Origin: Gammaproteobacteria bacterium
GTDB lineage: Bacteria > Pseudomonadota > Gammaproteobacteria > GCA-2400775
Reading direction: 5' to 3'
Assembly (NCBI GenBank): GCA_002400905.2
Contig: NVRQ02000074.1
Coordinates: 1 to 44,721, forward strand
DNA: 44,721 nt
Shown: positions 17,706 to 26,583 of the stretch, piece after piece
Numbering within the stretch: position 1 is the first letter of the stretch
How the letters are laid out: every line of letters begins with the position of its first letter
Program-made: the position numbers and the translations under genes
The notes under the pieces: model-generated
What the model was told of the DNA's origin: nothing
Database searches by the model: none
The model's input: only the letters and a program-made list of their open reading frames with translations

Positions 17706-18495
17706 ATGAATGCAATATTCGATTTTTGGTTTGGTCAGGAGAACTCAACAAAAGCGCAGAGCACTATGGTTGACCGCTAGCGAGGATGTCGACAGCGAGA
17801 TTCGCGAGCGCTTTCAACAACACATAGTGGCAGCATTAAACAAGCAGTATATAGATTGGTGAAAAACTACGTACGATCGCCTAGCATTGATTTTATTGCT
17901 CAATCAGTTCACCCGGAATATTTACCGCAAAAGCAGTAAAGCCTTTAGCGGCGACACACTCACCGCTGACCTTTGCCTAGCAAAGGCATAGCTTCTGGCC
18001 ACGATCAGTTACTATCTATTCCTCAACGCAGCTTTTACTCTATGCCGCTAGCACTCCAACAAGGTTATATTGATGGAGGACTAGCGCCTCTTGAACACCA
18101 AAATGACTCCGTGCGACTGTTCGCCCAACTCGCAGAACACTCTTATACTGAATGTCGGAGGCTAACAGAAAATTCCTACCACTATGCAAGCAACATCACT
18201 GCTGTCCCGTTAACTTTCGGTGAATTCAGCTAGCAGCCATACTGATACAAGACAGGGGGATAAACAGAAGCATGGGAGACATGCAAATCAAAAAAGAGTG
18301 TTGTCATCTCGGACGGCGTTGTGCTGATCCAGAATCCATGCCTTTCAATGGCTGACTGGATACCGGCCTGCGCCGGTATGACGAATTTTAGTTAACGGGA
18401 CAGTAGTGAAGCAACATCATAAAATCATTCAGCATTTTGGTCACTTCCCACATCGCAATGCCGTCTTGGCACGCGAATCAACAAAGAGGAATTGA
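17706..18495 (+). pseudogene. DUF924 family protein, pseudogene split by a MITE
   Basis: Pieces of one DUF924 protein appear in order. 'MNAIFDFWFGQEN' opens at 17706. After a frame change come 'EDVDSEIRERFQQHIVAALN', a TGA at 17860-17862 and 'YDRLALILLLNQFTRNIYR'. After a second disruption (TAG at 17989-17991) come 'ASGHDQLLSIPQRSFYSMPL' and 'HQNDSVRLFAQLAEHSYTE'. After the 212-bp insertion at 18197-18408 the gene resumes with 'KQHHKIIQHFGHFPHRNAVL' and 'ARES'. Several one-base shifts are needed, so the gene was decaying in addition to being interrupted. Family function is unknown. Confidence 0.88.
18188..18417. mobile_element. 212-bp MITE with 19-bp inverted repeats and 9-bp target duplication
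   Basis: The element spans 18197-18408. Its ends CACTGCTGTCCCGTTAACT (18197-18215) and 18390-18408 are inverted repeats with one mismatch in 19. AAGCAACAT directly flanks both sides (18188-18196 and 18409-18417), a clean 9-bp target duplication. The interior has a GC hairpin, ATACCGGC-CTGC-GCCGGTAT, at 18360-18379, part of a widespread 'GGATACCGGCCTGCGCCGGTATGAC' type repeat. It has no gene, so a transposase must act in trans; the 9-bp duplication and CTGTCCCGTTAA-type ends would suit an IS4-group enzyme (inference). Confidence 0.88.
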
Positions 18496-18508
18496 TGACT
18501 TACCCACG

Positions 18509-19381
18509 CTATGTCTTTACCAAACTCTCCCTGATCTGTAGCAATTCATCAGTTTGCCTCACATTTAAGCTCGGATATTTTAGGTCGAGAGACTCCAAGG
18601 TCTCCGCGACAATCTCCGCCACCTTAATACGCATAACGCGTTTATCGTCAGCAGGGATCGCATACCACGGCGCCCATGGCCGGGAGGTTTCGTTCAAGGC
18701 AGCCTCATAGGCGACCATATACTCATCCCAATGCCCTCTTTCTTCGACATCAGCAGAGGAAAACTTCCAATTTTTCTCTGGGGTATCAATCCGAGCCAAA
18801 AACCGCTCCTTTTGCTCATCTTTAGATACATTTAGCCAAAATTTAATGACTACCGTGCCATTTCGCGCCAAATGCTGCTCATGCTGACGAATAGACTCGT
18901 AGCGCTGCTGCCAAAATTCGCTGCCTTCTACCCTATTGGGCAAGCGTTGATAACGTAAATACTCAGGATGAACACGAACGACCAGCACCTCTTCATAGTA
19001 GCTGCGATTGAACACCCCAATCCGACCGCGCTCAGGCATGCGCTTAGCCGTTCGCCAAAGAAAATCGTGGTCTAACTCTTCGCTCGATGGCTGCTTAAAA
19101 CTATATACCTGACAACCAGAGGGATTAATCCCTCTGGTCACGGCGCGGATAGTGCTGTCTTTGCCAGCAGCATCCATCGCCTGGAAGACTAACAACACCG
19201 AATGATGGTTTTGGGCATAGAGCATTCGCTGATCGTTGTCGATACGATCATTCAATTGATTTAAATTTTCTTGGTATGAACTTTTATTATAATTAAGGCT
19301 ATCTATTTTTGTTAGGCTTTTCTCTATGGAAAAACTGCCGTCAAATGGAACTAAAAAATCATTACTTATCGCATTAAACAT
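18509..19381 (-). CDS. Polyphosphate kinase 2 family protein
   Basis: A 290-residue single-domain PPK2. This family transfers phosphate between polyphosphate and nucleotides, usually making NDP or NTP from polyP. The Walker A is 'MDAAGKDST' at 69-77 and the Walker B region 'IGVFNRSYYEEVLVVRVHP' at 121-139, with the lid region between ('PSSEELDHDFLWRTAKRMPERG'). Length matches single-domain (class I or III) enzymes; nucleotide preference cannot be read from sequence alone. It stands between the DUF924 pseudogene, convergent with it, and tRNA-Ser. Confidence 0.92.
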   Translation of the reverse strand: MFNAISNDFLVPFDGSFSIEKSLTKIDSLNYNKSSYQENLNQLNDRIDNDQRMLYAQNHHSVLLVFQAMDAAGKDSTIRAVTRGINPSGCQVYSFKQPSSEELDHDFLWRTAKRMPERGRIGVFNRSYYEEVLVVRVHPEYLRYQRLPNRVEGSEFWQQRYESIRQHEQHLARNGTVVIKFWLNVSKDEQKERFLARIDTPEKNWKFSSADVEERGHWDEYMVAYEAALNETSRPWAPWYAIPADDKRVMRIKVAEIVAETLESLDLKYPSLNVRQTDELLQIRESLVKT

Positions 19382-19420
19382 ATTCCAAATATACCTGTTA
19401 ATAAATAACCCATATTAGTA

Positions 19421-19510
19421 TGGCGGAGAGGGTGGGATTCGAACCCACGTGGGGCAAAACCCCCAGCCGATTTCGAGTCGGAGCCGTTGTGACCGCTTCG
19501 GTACCCCTCC
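19421..19510 (-). tRNA. tRNA-Ser (anticodon CGA)
   Basis: Read on the minus strand, 90 bases begin GGAGGGGTACCGAAGCGGTC. The acceptor stem pairs GGAGGGG with CCTCTCC, the anticodon loop is CTCGAAA (CGA, reading UCG), and a long variable arm of serine type (TGGGGGTTTTGCCCCA) follows. The T arm is GTGGGTTCGAATCCCAC and the 3' end is discriminator G plus an encoded CCA (19421-19423). Confidence 0.97.
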
Positions 19511-19644
19511 GTTGAAACTGAAAAATAACAACAAAACCCCTAAAGCGCCTGGAAATTGACGCTCTCTTATGCTAAGGTTAACCCTCCCTTAGCAGTATTG
19601 ATAACTAATAAGCGTGCTCTTGTCTGTTTATCAATTCTACATCA

Positions 19645-21075
19645 ATGGTCCTGTACATGGTTGTTATTCCTGCACTTAAGACAACAAAGCGTTCTGCGCC
19701 CTGGCTATTATCAATAGCTGTCGCCGCAAGTCTTGGTCTGTCTGCGTGCAACCAAACCACTTCCGCCTTGCAGCAAGTTAAAGACTCGAAGCAGCTCGTC
19801 GTTGTCACGAGAAACAGCGCCACAACCTACTATGAAAGCAGTGACGGTCCTGCCGGACTCGAATATGAGTTACTTAAACGTTTTGCCAATTCCCTAGATG
19901 CCGAACTTAGCCTGATCGTATCAGGCAATCTACAAGAAGTTATTCCTATGGCAGCCAATAGCGAAGTTCACTTTGCCGCTGCGGGCCTAACAATAACCGA
20001 AGATAGAAAGAATTTCGTACGGTTTTCTGAGCCTTATCAAGAAATCACGCAACAGCTTATTTATCGCGCAGAGAATGTAAGACCAAGAAATATTGACGAT
20101 GCCGCCAAGCAAAAATTCGCAGTAATTGCAGGTAGCAGCCATGCCGAATTACTTAACAAACTAAAACCCAACCATTTAGACCTCACATGGCAGGAAAGCA
20201 CCGATAGTGATGAAGAAGACATGCTTAACCGTGTTTGGCGTAAAGAGCTCGATCTAACTATAGCGGACTCGAATACGCTCATTCTCAATCGGCGGCTCTA
20301 CCCCGAGCTACGTGTCGCTTTTGACCTGACCGAACCTGAGTCTCTCGCCTGGGCTTTCCCGAAATCTGACGATGACAGTCTCTTTCAAGCGGCAAACCAG
20401 TTTATTAGAGATTTAAAAACCAGCGGCGAAATGAATCAACTGATTGAACGCTATTATGGGCATCTGGACAAGTTCGACTACGTCGAAACTAAGCGCTTTG
20501 GCCAACATAGGCAGCAACGCTTGCCCGAATTCGAGCCATTTTTTATCCAGGCAGGCGCCCGCCATGGCGTTGATTGGCAATTATTGGCTGCAATCGGCTA
20601 CCAAGAGTCACATTGGCTACCAAGAGCCAAATCTCCAACCGGCGTACGCGGCATCATGATGTTAACCCTGCCGACAGCTCAACAGCTTGGCGTAAAAAGT
20701 AGACTCGACCCGGTACAAAGCATTTGGGGTGGCGCTAAATATTTCAGCCAACTGAAAGGTTCTTTAAAAAAAACCGTATCCGAACCTGACCTCACTTGGC
20801 TGACACTAGCCGCCTATAACATCGGCCTTGGCCACGTCAGAGACGCGCAAATTCTTGCAGAAGAACAGGGCGGCAATCGTTATAAATGGCTTGATGTTAA
20901 AGCAGCCCTGCCTTTGCTTCAACAAAAGCGCTGGCACGCAACTACGCGCCACGGCTATGCTCGGGGCAAAGAAGCCGTAGCCTATGTAACGAATATCAGA
21001 GAATATTACGACCAACTGCGCGAAGCGTATAGCCCATTGCAAGCCTCATCTATTCGCTTTGAAGAAGCGTCCTAA
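19645..21075 (+). CDS. mltF: Membrane-bound lytic murein transglycosylase F
   Basis: A 476-residue lipoprotein (464 if the ATG at 19657 is used). The signal 'WLLSIAVAASLGLSACNQ' ends in a lipobox Cys, so the enzyme is expected on the outer membrane's inner face. Residues about 45-275 are a periplasmic amino-acid-binding-like (SBP type 3) domain; residues about 295-450 are an SLT lysozyme-like domain. The catalytic Glu is near residue 321 in 'AAIGYQESHWLPRAKSPTGV'. It cleaves glycan strands of murein, giving 1,6-anhydro-MurNAc ends. No good Shine-Dalgarno precedes either start. Confidence 0.95.
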   Translation: MVLYMVVIPALKTTKRSAPWLLSIAVAASLGLSACNQTTSALQQVKDSKQLVVVTRNSATTYYESSDGPAGLEYELLKRFANSLDAELSLIVSGNLQEVIPMAANSEVHFAAAGLTITEDRKNFVRFSEPYQEITQQLIYRAENVRPRNIDDAAKQKFAVIAGSSHAELLNKLKPNHLDLTWQESTDSDEEDMLNRVWRKELDLTIADSNTLILNRRLYPELRVAFDLTEPESLAWAFPKSDDDSLFQAANQFIRDLKTSGEMNQLIERYYGHLDKFDYVETKRFGQHRQQRLPEFEPFFIQAGARHGVDWQLLAAIGYQESHWLPRAKSPTGVRGIMMLTLPTAQQLGVKSRLDPVQSIWGGAKYFSQLKGSLKKTVSEPDLTWLTLAAYNIGLGHVRDAQILAEEQGGNRYKWLDVKAALPLLQQKRWHATTRHGYARGKEAVAYVTNIREYYDQLREAYSPLQASSIRFEEAS

Positions 21076-21121
21076 CAAACACTTAACCCCTCCACCTTAA
21101 TTAACTATAATTAGAGCCTTT

Positions 21122-21700
21122 CTAAGGAAAAGCAGCACCTTGCGTTGCGCCGTGACGAGTATCGCGATCATAACGATTTTCTTGCCTCAAATAGTTTGCC
21201 AGCACTCTAGATGCTACGCGCTGGGCTTTCATCCGTAAAACCAAGCAATCTCTCTCGTAATCCATAGCCAATAATTTTTGTTCTATAGATTGAGCCGCTC
21301 GCACACCCCAATCTCTATGGCCATACTCATGAGCTAACAGTGCATCATAATATTTTTTCCAATGAACCTTTGTTTGCGATGACGCCTGCTCTCTATCGGC
21401 CCAGAGCGGCAATGTGTAACTCACATTAATATCACTTGCTACCGTGGTGATTCTACATCCCCTTAAATCATCATCATAACTAAAATGCCAATTTAAAAAC
21501 CAAGACACATAAGCGTCATAACCACCTTTTACGTGACCTCGTCGCTGCGCATTCATGCTCTGTCTAATTAATTGTGGAGTGCTGCCAACCACAGAATAGT
21601 AACGATATTGCTCAGTGATGCTTGGCTCTGACTTTACGTCTGTTGACACGGCAATACAAAAAAACAATATGGATAAATAACATTTATTATCTATTTGCAT
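21122..21700 (-). CDS. DUF922 family protein, predicted secreted zinc protease
   Basis: A 192-residue protein with a probable signal peptide (about residues 1-24, hydrophobic 'YLSILFFCIAVSTDVKS'). The central region resembles the DUF922 domain, with a substrate-strand-like 'CRITTVASDINVSYTLPLW', then HEYGH at 124-128 ('LLAHEYGHRDWGVRAA'), a zincin-type motif. Substrate and partners are unknown. It is convergent with mltF and immediately downstream of tadA; the gap to tadA is only 14 bases, so the two may be co-transcribed. Confidence 0.75.
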   Translation of the reverse strand: MQIDNKCYLSILFFCIAVSTDVKSEPSITEQYRYYSVVGSTPQLIRQSMNAQRRGHVKGGYDAYVSWFLNWHFSYDDDLRGCRITTVASDINVSYTLPLWADREQASSQTKVHWKKYYDALLAHEYGHRDWGVRAAQSIEQKLLAMDYERDCLVLRMKAQRVASRVLANYLRQENRYDRDTRHGATQGAAFP

Positions 21701-21714
21701 GACTGAAATTCATG

Positions 21715-22206
21715 TTAGCGACGCTTACGGAAGAATTCTTTGAGCAGTTGCGCACTGTCTTCTGCCGCCACACCGCAACAAACGCTAACGCGATGATTAA
21801 AAGCAGTGTTTGAAAACAAATCAACCACACTGCCTGCAGCCCCAGCGCGCGGATCAGTCGTCGCATAAACAATACGCTTAATACGCGCATGAATAATTGC
21901 GCCGGCACACATGACACAAGGTTCTAAAGTGACATAAAGCGTTGTATCGAGCAGACGGTAATTATTAAGTGTTTTCGCTGCGGCGCGTATTGCCATAATC
22001 TCAGCATGTGCAGTAGGGTCAACATCGCCAATAGGCCGATTCCAACCTTCAGCAATTAATGCACCTTTTTTAACTATACAAGCGCCAACTGGCACTTCAC
22101 CTTCCTGCTCAGCTCTACTCGCCAAACCTAAAGCATGCCGCATCCAATAGCTATCTTGCTCTTCCAGATCAGATATGGACGATTGCGATTCTGGCAAATC
22201 AAACAC
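21715..22206 (-). CDS. tadA: tRNA-specific adenosine deaminase
   Basis: A 163-residue deaminase that converts A34 of tRNA-Arg(ACG) to inosine. The zinc site is H67-A-E69 ('PTAHAEIMAI') and 'EPCVMCAGAI' (C97 and C100). 'YRLLDTTLYVTLEPC' and 'IKRIVYATTDPRAGA' are typical of TadA. Its position beside mltF is conserved in gammaproteobacteria. The start is an ATG (MFDLPESQSS); a few N-terminal residues may be non-conserved. Confidence 0.96.
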   Translation of the reverse strand: MFDLPESQSSISDLEEQDSYWMRHALGLASRAEQEGEVPVGACIVKKGALIAEGWNRPIGDVDPTAHAEIMAIRAAAKTLNNYRLLDTTLYVTLEPCVMCAGAIIHARIKRIVYATTDPRAGAAGSVVDLFSNTAFNHRVSVCCGVAAEDSAQLLKEFFRKRR

Positions 22207-22288
22207 CGATTATCCCCCTTCGATGGCAAACAAGACGCCTGTGCACGTCGACGCACTAGACAAATTCAACCTTCAACGATATCCCCTC

Positions 22289-23605
22289 TCACAGAAATGA
22301 CATCGCATCCAACAACAAAAGAACCACGAACGTCATGCCTAACAGCAAAAATAGCGTGATAGCAAATACCCAGCGCTGCAAAAAATGCTCACCGGCATTG
22401 AACGCTCTTTGCCAGACACTCGTTTTCCAGAGCCTACCCCATTTCACTAACCATAAAGCGCGCAATCCTGGCAAAATACTGATTCCTAACCAACATCCCC
22501 AGCGAACGACGGCTGCCACCCAGCGTTCAAGCCACAGCGCCGCACCAGCCGTCTTCCTAAACCCGGATGGGATCCTCCCACTTGCCTCCAACCATGCGAG
22601 GCCAACCACCATTATCGCCAACCCCAATCCCACCAAGACAACGAAGACAGGCGCCGAATCTCCGTACTGGTTCCATACGGAGGGATCGCGTAAGCCAGCG
22701 CCCAAGCCCATGGCAAACATCCCCGTCGCAATAATAGCAACATAGGCGGGTAACTGTATCCATTGTGCCCGCATCAACCCAAACAGCGTGGCATAAAGAA
22801 TTCCAACCGCGCCAACAGCCTGGAGCAGCATCCCCGGTATCGGCGCGGTGATCTCACCGAGCGGTAACCAACGCACGGCGCCAAACAATCCTGTGGCGAC
22901 CGGAACCCCCCACAATAAAAGAGCCACTGGTGGGCGGGCTGAACCATAAGCTAATGGGAGCCATACGTGCAGCGGCCAAACACCCGTTTTGAGGGCGAAG
23001 CCGGCGATCGCCATCGACAGATAGAGAACAGAGAATGGTGACAGCGTCATTGCACCGGCTGCGACTGCGAAGCCTAAGTCATTCGTTGACGCAGCAGCGA
23101 CCAGAAGAGCTTCAAGTAAGGCGATGTCCGCGAAAATCAGCAACACCAGGTATACCCGTCCGGCGCGACGCACCCTCTCATCACCATCAGCAACCAATAG
23201 ACCAATAAACGCGTAGCCCATTAGGGTCATAAATGTGAAGAAGCTAACCATATCCGTCGCCAGAATCGCACCCATCTGACCTGCCATGGTCAACAGAAAC
23301 AAGGTTGCCAAGCGGTTACAAGCACCACGTCCACCGGGGACATGTAAAAAGGCTGCGACTGCGGCCCACGTCACCACTGCCATCGCCAGCCACCAGCGGG
23401 ATACCGAGTCGATACCCAGCCCACCGCCCAGCAACATCCAAGGCAGTTCAATAAAGATATCCGCTGAGATGAACAGCAGAATAGTCGCCGGCAACAGAGC
23501 GATAAGCCCAGGCCAAGGCAGGCGACGGTGCAAGGCAGGAAACGCCAGCAACAGCGGTAACCCTGGTACTGAGATAAGCAGGAATGCACTCAATATATCG
23601 TTCAC
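22289..23605 (-). CDS. Proton-conducting antiporter subunit, MnhD/NuoN-like (third copy)
   Basis: About 438 residues from a GTG at 23605 that overlaps the previous stop (GTGA); a longer frame exists upstream but overlaps the preceding gene. It is a multi-pass membrane protein of the NuoL/M/N-MrpD family, the proton or cation channel of complex I-like antiporters. Conserved features are weaker than in the two upstream paralogues: 'FALKTGVWPLHVWLPLAYGSARPPVALLLWG' corresponds to the K/H-bearing broken helix ('KxxxxPxHxWLPxAxxxAP'). It ends the operon. Downstream there is a short gap to tadA. It is likely the most divergent channel subunit. Confidence 0.85.
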   Translation of the reverse strand: MNDILSAFLLISVPGLPLLLAFPALHRRLPWPGLIALLPATILLFISADIFIELPWMLLGGGLGIDSVSRWWLAMAVVTWAAVAAFLHVPGGRGACNRLATLFLLTMAGQMGAILATDMVSFFTFMTLMGYAFIGLLVADGDERVRRAGRVYLVLLIFADIALLEALLVAAASTNDLGFAVAAGAMTLSPFSVLYLSMAIAGFALKTGVWPLHVWLPLAYGSARPPVALLLWGVPVATGLFGAVRWLPLGEITAPIPGMLLQAVGAVGILYATLFGLMRAQWIQLPAYVAIIATGMFAMGLGAGLRDPSVWNQYGDSAPVFVVLVGLGLAIMVVGLAWLEASGRIPSGFRKTAGAALWLERWVAAVVRWGCWLGISILPGLRALWLVKWGRLWKTSVWQRAFNAGEHFLQRWVFAITLFLLLGMTFVVLLLLDAMSFL

Positions 23606-25098
23606 GGCGTGAATTCTCGGCTCGTAATTAATCTTGCCCATTCCAGCGGACTGAACGGCGCAAACGCCAGTAGCCCCAGGACTAATGTCAATAGTGCAGT
23701 AACCACGGGGGGTGCCAGTAACGCCCAGGCTGTCTCATAGCGCCCAAAAAAACGTTCGGCTGGCCAACTAGCGGGAGGCGCCTTGAACCAAGCGGTATAC
23801 AATATGGGCAGTAAGTAGGCCGCATTAAGCAAACTGCTGCCGACCAGAATAATTAACACCCAGCTTTGATCGGCATCCAATGCCCCCAGTCCGAGATACC
23901 ATTTACTGATAAAACCTGCCAGGGGCGGCGCCCCAATCATACCAAAGGCGCCCACCGTAAATGCTGCCATGGTCCAGGGCATGCGCCGCCCGACCCCGTT
24001 CATTTCGCTAATTTTGTGAATCCCCAGCGTCTCGGCGAGATTGCCTGCACAAAAAAACAGTGTGATTTTCTGCACGCCCTGGTGCACCAGATGAACCAGA
24101 CCGCCAATAGTCGCCATGGGCCCGGCTACTGCCACACCGAGCACGATATACGACACTTGGCTGATTGTGGAAAAAGCAAGTCGGCGTTTCAAATCATCCT
24201 GAAATAACGCCCGCAATGAGCCGTAAATGATGGTCACCGACGCCAGTATCGCCAGCGGCAAGGTCACACCGAGACTGGCCGCAAACTCGACCCCATACAC
24301 ATCATAGATTACGCGAACGATACCAAAGGCGCCCGCTTTCACCACGGCCACCGCGTGCAGTAATGCACTGACCGGTGCTGGCGCCACCATGGCTTGCGGC
24401 AGCCAGCCGTGAAAGGGAATCAACGCTGCCTTGACACCCAGCCCGGCAATCAGCAGTACAAAGATGACGACCAATGCTGGATGGTGAACGGCATCCAGGC
24501 CTGACAAGAAGCCACGCGCGGTAAATTCCAGCGTACCCGTCAGAGTGTATAGCCACACCGTAGCCAGCAACAACAAGGCGCCTCCACCCACCGTATAGAT
24601 CAGATAATTGCGCCCTGCCAGACGCGCTGCCTCAGTGCCACGATGCACGATCAGCGGATAAGTAACCAGCGTCAGCAATTCGTAGAACAGCAAGAAAGTC
24701 AGCAGATTGCCCGCCAGCGCCAGGCCGACGGTGGCAGTCACACACAGGCTGAAAAAACCGAAAAAGCGGCTGCGATGGGGGGAATCTTCGAGGTATCCAA
24801 TGGCATAGACCGTGGTGACAAACCACAGGCCGGTGGAGAGTGTCACGAACAGCATCGAGAGTCGATCTGCACGCAAAACGAGGTCAAGCCCAGGCAGCAG
24901 TGGCAGGCGGACCTCATAGTGATGGCCATGAAAAACGCCCCAGAGCATGACTCCTGCCAACGCCAGCTTGACCAATACACCAAGCATATTAAGGGTAATA
25001 CGGGCGGCAACCTGTTTCTCGGCTAGAAAGAAGATGATCAGCCCTGGTATAAGGGAGCTAACGACGATCAATAACGGCAGTGCCGTATCCCAGCTCAT
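23602..25098 (-). CDS. Proton-conducting antiporter subunit, MnhD/NuoM-like (second copy)
   Basis: About 498 residues from the ATG at 25098, which overlaps the upstream stop as ATGA; a longer in-frame reading upstream is only overlap with the previous gene. Around 14 hydrophobic segments are present. The channel motifs are clear: 'LLFYELLTLVTYPLIVH' (conserved membrane Glu), 'VKAALIPFHGWLPQAMVAPAPVSALLHAVAVVKAGAF' (broken helix with Lys and His) and 'HLVHQGVQKITLFFCAGN' (further Lys). It belongs with the MrpA/MrpD channel subunits and couples ion transfer across the inner membrane. Confidence 0.9.
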   Translation of the reverse strand: MSWDTALPLLIVVSSLIPGLIIFFLAEKQVAARITLNMLGVLVKLALAGVMLWGVFHGHHYEVRLPLLPGLDLVLRADRLSMLFVTLSTGLWFVTTVYAIGYLEDSPHRSRFFGFFSLCVTATVGLALAGNLLTFLLFYELLTLVTYPLIVHRGTEAARLAGRNYLIYTVGGGALLLLATVWLYTLTGTLEFTARGFLSGLDAVHHPALVVIFVLLIAGLGVKAALIPFHGWLPQAMVAPAPVSALLHAVAVVKAGAFGIVRVIYDVYGVEFAASLGVTLPLAILASVTIIYGSLRALFQDDLKRRLAFSTISQVSYIVLGVAVAGPMATIGGLVHLVHQGVQKITLFFCAGNLAETLGIHKISEMNGVGRRMPWTMAAFTVGAFGMIGAPPLAGFISKWYLGLGALDADQSWVLIILVGSSLLNAAYLLPILYTAWFKAPPASWPAERFFGRYETAWALLAPPVVTALLTLVLGLLAFAPFSPLEWARLITSREFTP

Positions 25099-26543
25099 CC
25101 GGCACACCCCACGCCGAACGGTGCACCAATGCCCATCAGCTCGAACGCGGCGGGCGAGATGAATCCCAGAAGTATCGCTACAAACGCCAGCACCAGAGCG
25201 GTCCACTCCATTCTGGCAGGCACCACACCGGCCTCATGGGGTAGCTCGGCCTGGGTGAATGCATAGCCGATGACTCTGAAAACATAGGCGGCGGCCAGTA
25301 GTCCGCCCAAGATCAGAACAATCGCCCACCACCACTGCCCCGAATTCATTGATGCTTCCAATAGCAACCATTTGGCAACGAATCCGCCGCTAGGTGGCAG
25401 ACCCATGATGCTGACCCCGGCCAGGGAAAACGCAGCCAACGTCAGGGGCAGGCGTTGCGCTACCTGATCGAGATCCGCGATGCGGTCATGGCCGCCATAA
25501 CGCAAAATATTGCCCGCTGCCATGAACATGGCAGCCTTGGCCAGCGCGTGAGAAAACAGCAGATAAAGCATCCCCGTCCAGGCGCAACTCGTCGCCAACG
25601 GAAACGCCAGAAACAAATAACCCAGTTGCGCCACGGTCGAATAGGCAATCAGCATTTTGAGTCGCGTCTGGCGCAGCGCCATTAGCCCGCCCCAAAGCAC
25701 AGCAGCGGCACCGAGCAGGCCCAGAAGTTGGCTGAATGCAGTATTGGTCTGCGGGAAAACTTCCAACCACAGACGCAGCAGAATATAAAACGACGCCTTG
25801 ACCACCAGCGCCGACAACAGCGCACTCACCGGGGCCGGGGCACTAGCATGGGCTGCTGGCAACCAGAAATGCATCGGAAACAACGCAGTCTTGAGAAGCA
25901 GGCCGACACTCATCAGCCCTACTGCTGCCCACACCGCAGGTGATGGCTCCACTCGTTGCGCCAGTATCGCGATATCCAGACTGCCAAAACTGTGGTAGAG
26001 CAGCACGACACCCAGCAGGTAAAACAACGAGCCCAACAGGCTGACCAACAGGTAACGCATGGCCGAGGTCAAGGCACCCCTGCCACCCGCCAAGGCTACC
26101 AACGCCACCGCCGCCAATCCCAGCAATTCCAGTGTGACGTAGAGGTTGAAGAGGTCTGCGGACAGGAACAATGCATTCAGCGCTCCCCACAGGAACAACC
26201 ACAGCGGCCAAAAATGGTTCGCTTTATCGCGACTGAAATAACCGCTGGAATAAACGCTGACACCCAGTCCCACTAGAGCCGCCATCACGAGCATCAGCAG
26301 GCTCAGCCCATCGGCGTAAAGATCAATACCTAACGACGCGCCCCAGCCACCGATTGCATAGCGTTGCGCACCCTCTTCTACCAGCTGCCAACTCAGGCCA
26401 CCCACAGCAGTAAAAATAGCCAGTGCGGTCATTAGACCCAGTGATTTCGATATTGTCGGAAACAGGAAGCACGCCATGCCCCCCATCAAAGGCAACACGA
26501 TCAACACCACAACCCAGGGAATAGCCACGATATCGCCTATCAT
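25095..26543 (-). CDS. mnhD: Proton-conducting antiporter subunit MnhD/MrpD-like (first copy)
   Basis: About 482 residues from the ATG at 26543 (MIGDIVAIPWVVVLIVLP), which has a GGGGA about nine bases upstream; the reading frame extends further 5' but there overlaps the chimeric ORF. A NuoN/MrpD-type channel: 'NLYVTLELLGLAAVALVAL' holds the membrane Glu, 'LKTALFPMHFWLPAAHASAP' and 'VSALLSALVVKASFYI' give the Lys/His elements, and 'FSHALAKAAMFMAAGNI' a later Lys. It starts 40 bases after the chimeric ORF and overlaps the next channel gene by four bases. Confidence 0.9.
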   Translation of the reverse strand: MIGDIVAIPWVVVLIVLPLMGGMACFLFPTISKSLGLMTALAIFTAVGGLSWQLVEEGAQRYAIGGWGASLGIDLYADGLSLLMLVMAALVGLGVSVYSSGYFSRDKANHFWPLWLFLWGALNALFLSADLFNLYVTLELLGLAAVALVALAGGRGALTSAMRYLLVSLLGSLFYLLGVVLLYHSFGSLDIAILAQRVEPSPAVWAAVGLMSVGLLLKTALFPMHFWLPAAHASAPAPVSALLSALVVKASFYILLRLWLEVFPQTNTAFSQLLGLLGAAAVLWGGLMALRQTRLKMLIAYSTVAQLGYLFLAFPLATSCAWTGMLYLLFSHALAKAAMFMAAGNILRYGGHDRIADLDQVAQRLPLTLAAFSLAGVSIMGLPPSGGFVAKWLLLEASMNSGQWWWAIVLILGGLLAAAYVFRVIGYAFTQAELPHEAGVVPARMEWTALVLAFVAILLGFISPAAFELMGIGAPFGVGCAG

Positions 26544-26583
26544 GCGTGCCAATCCCCAAGCCGACTGAACGACTGATTTTCTG

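Noticed and set aside
25099-25206. N-terminal extension of the second mnhD-like gene
   Set aside because: It lies within the preceding channel gene; the ATGA overlap at 25095-25098 gives a normal start.
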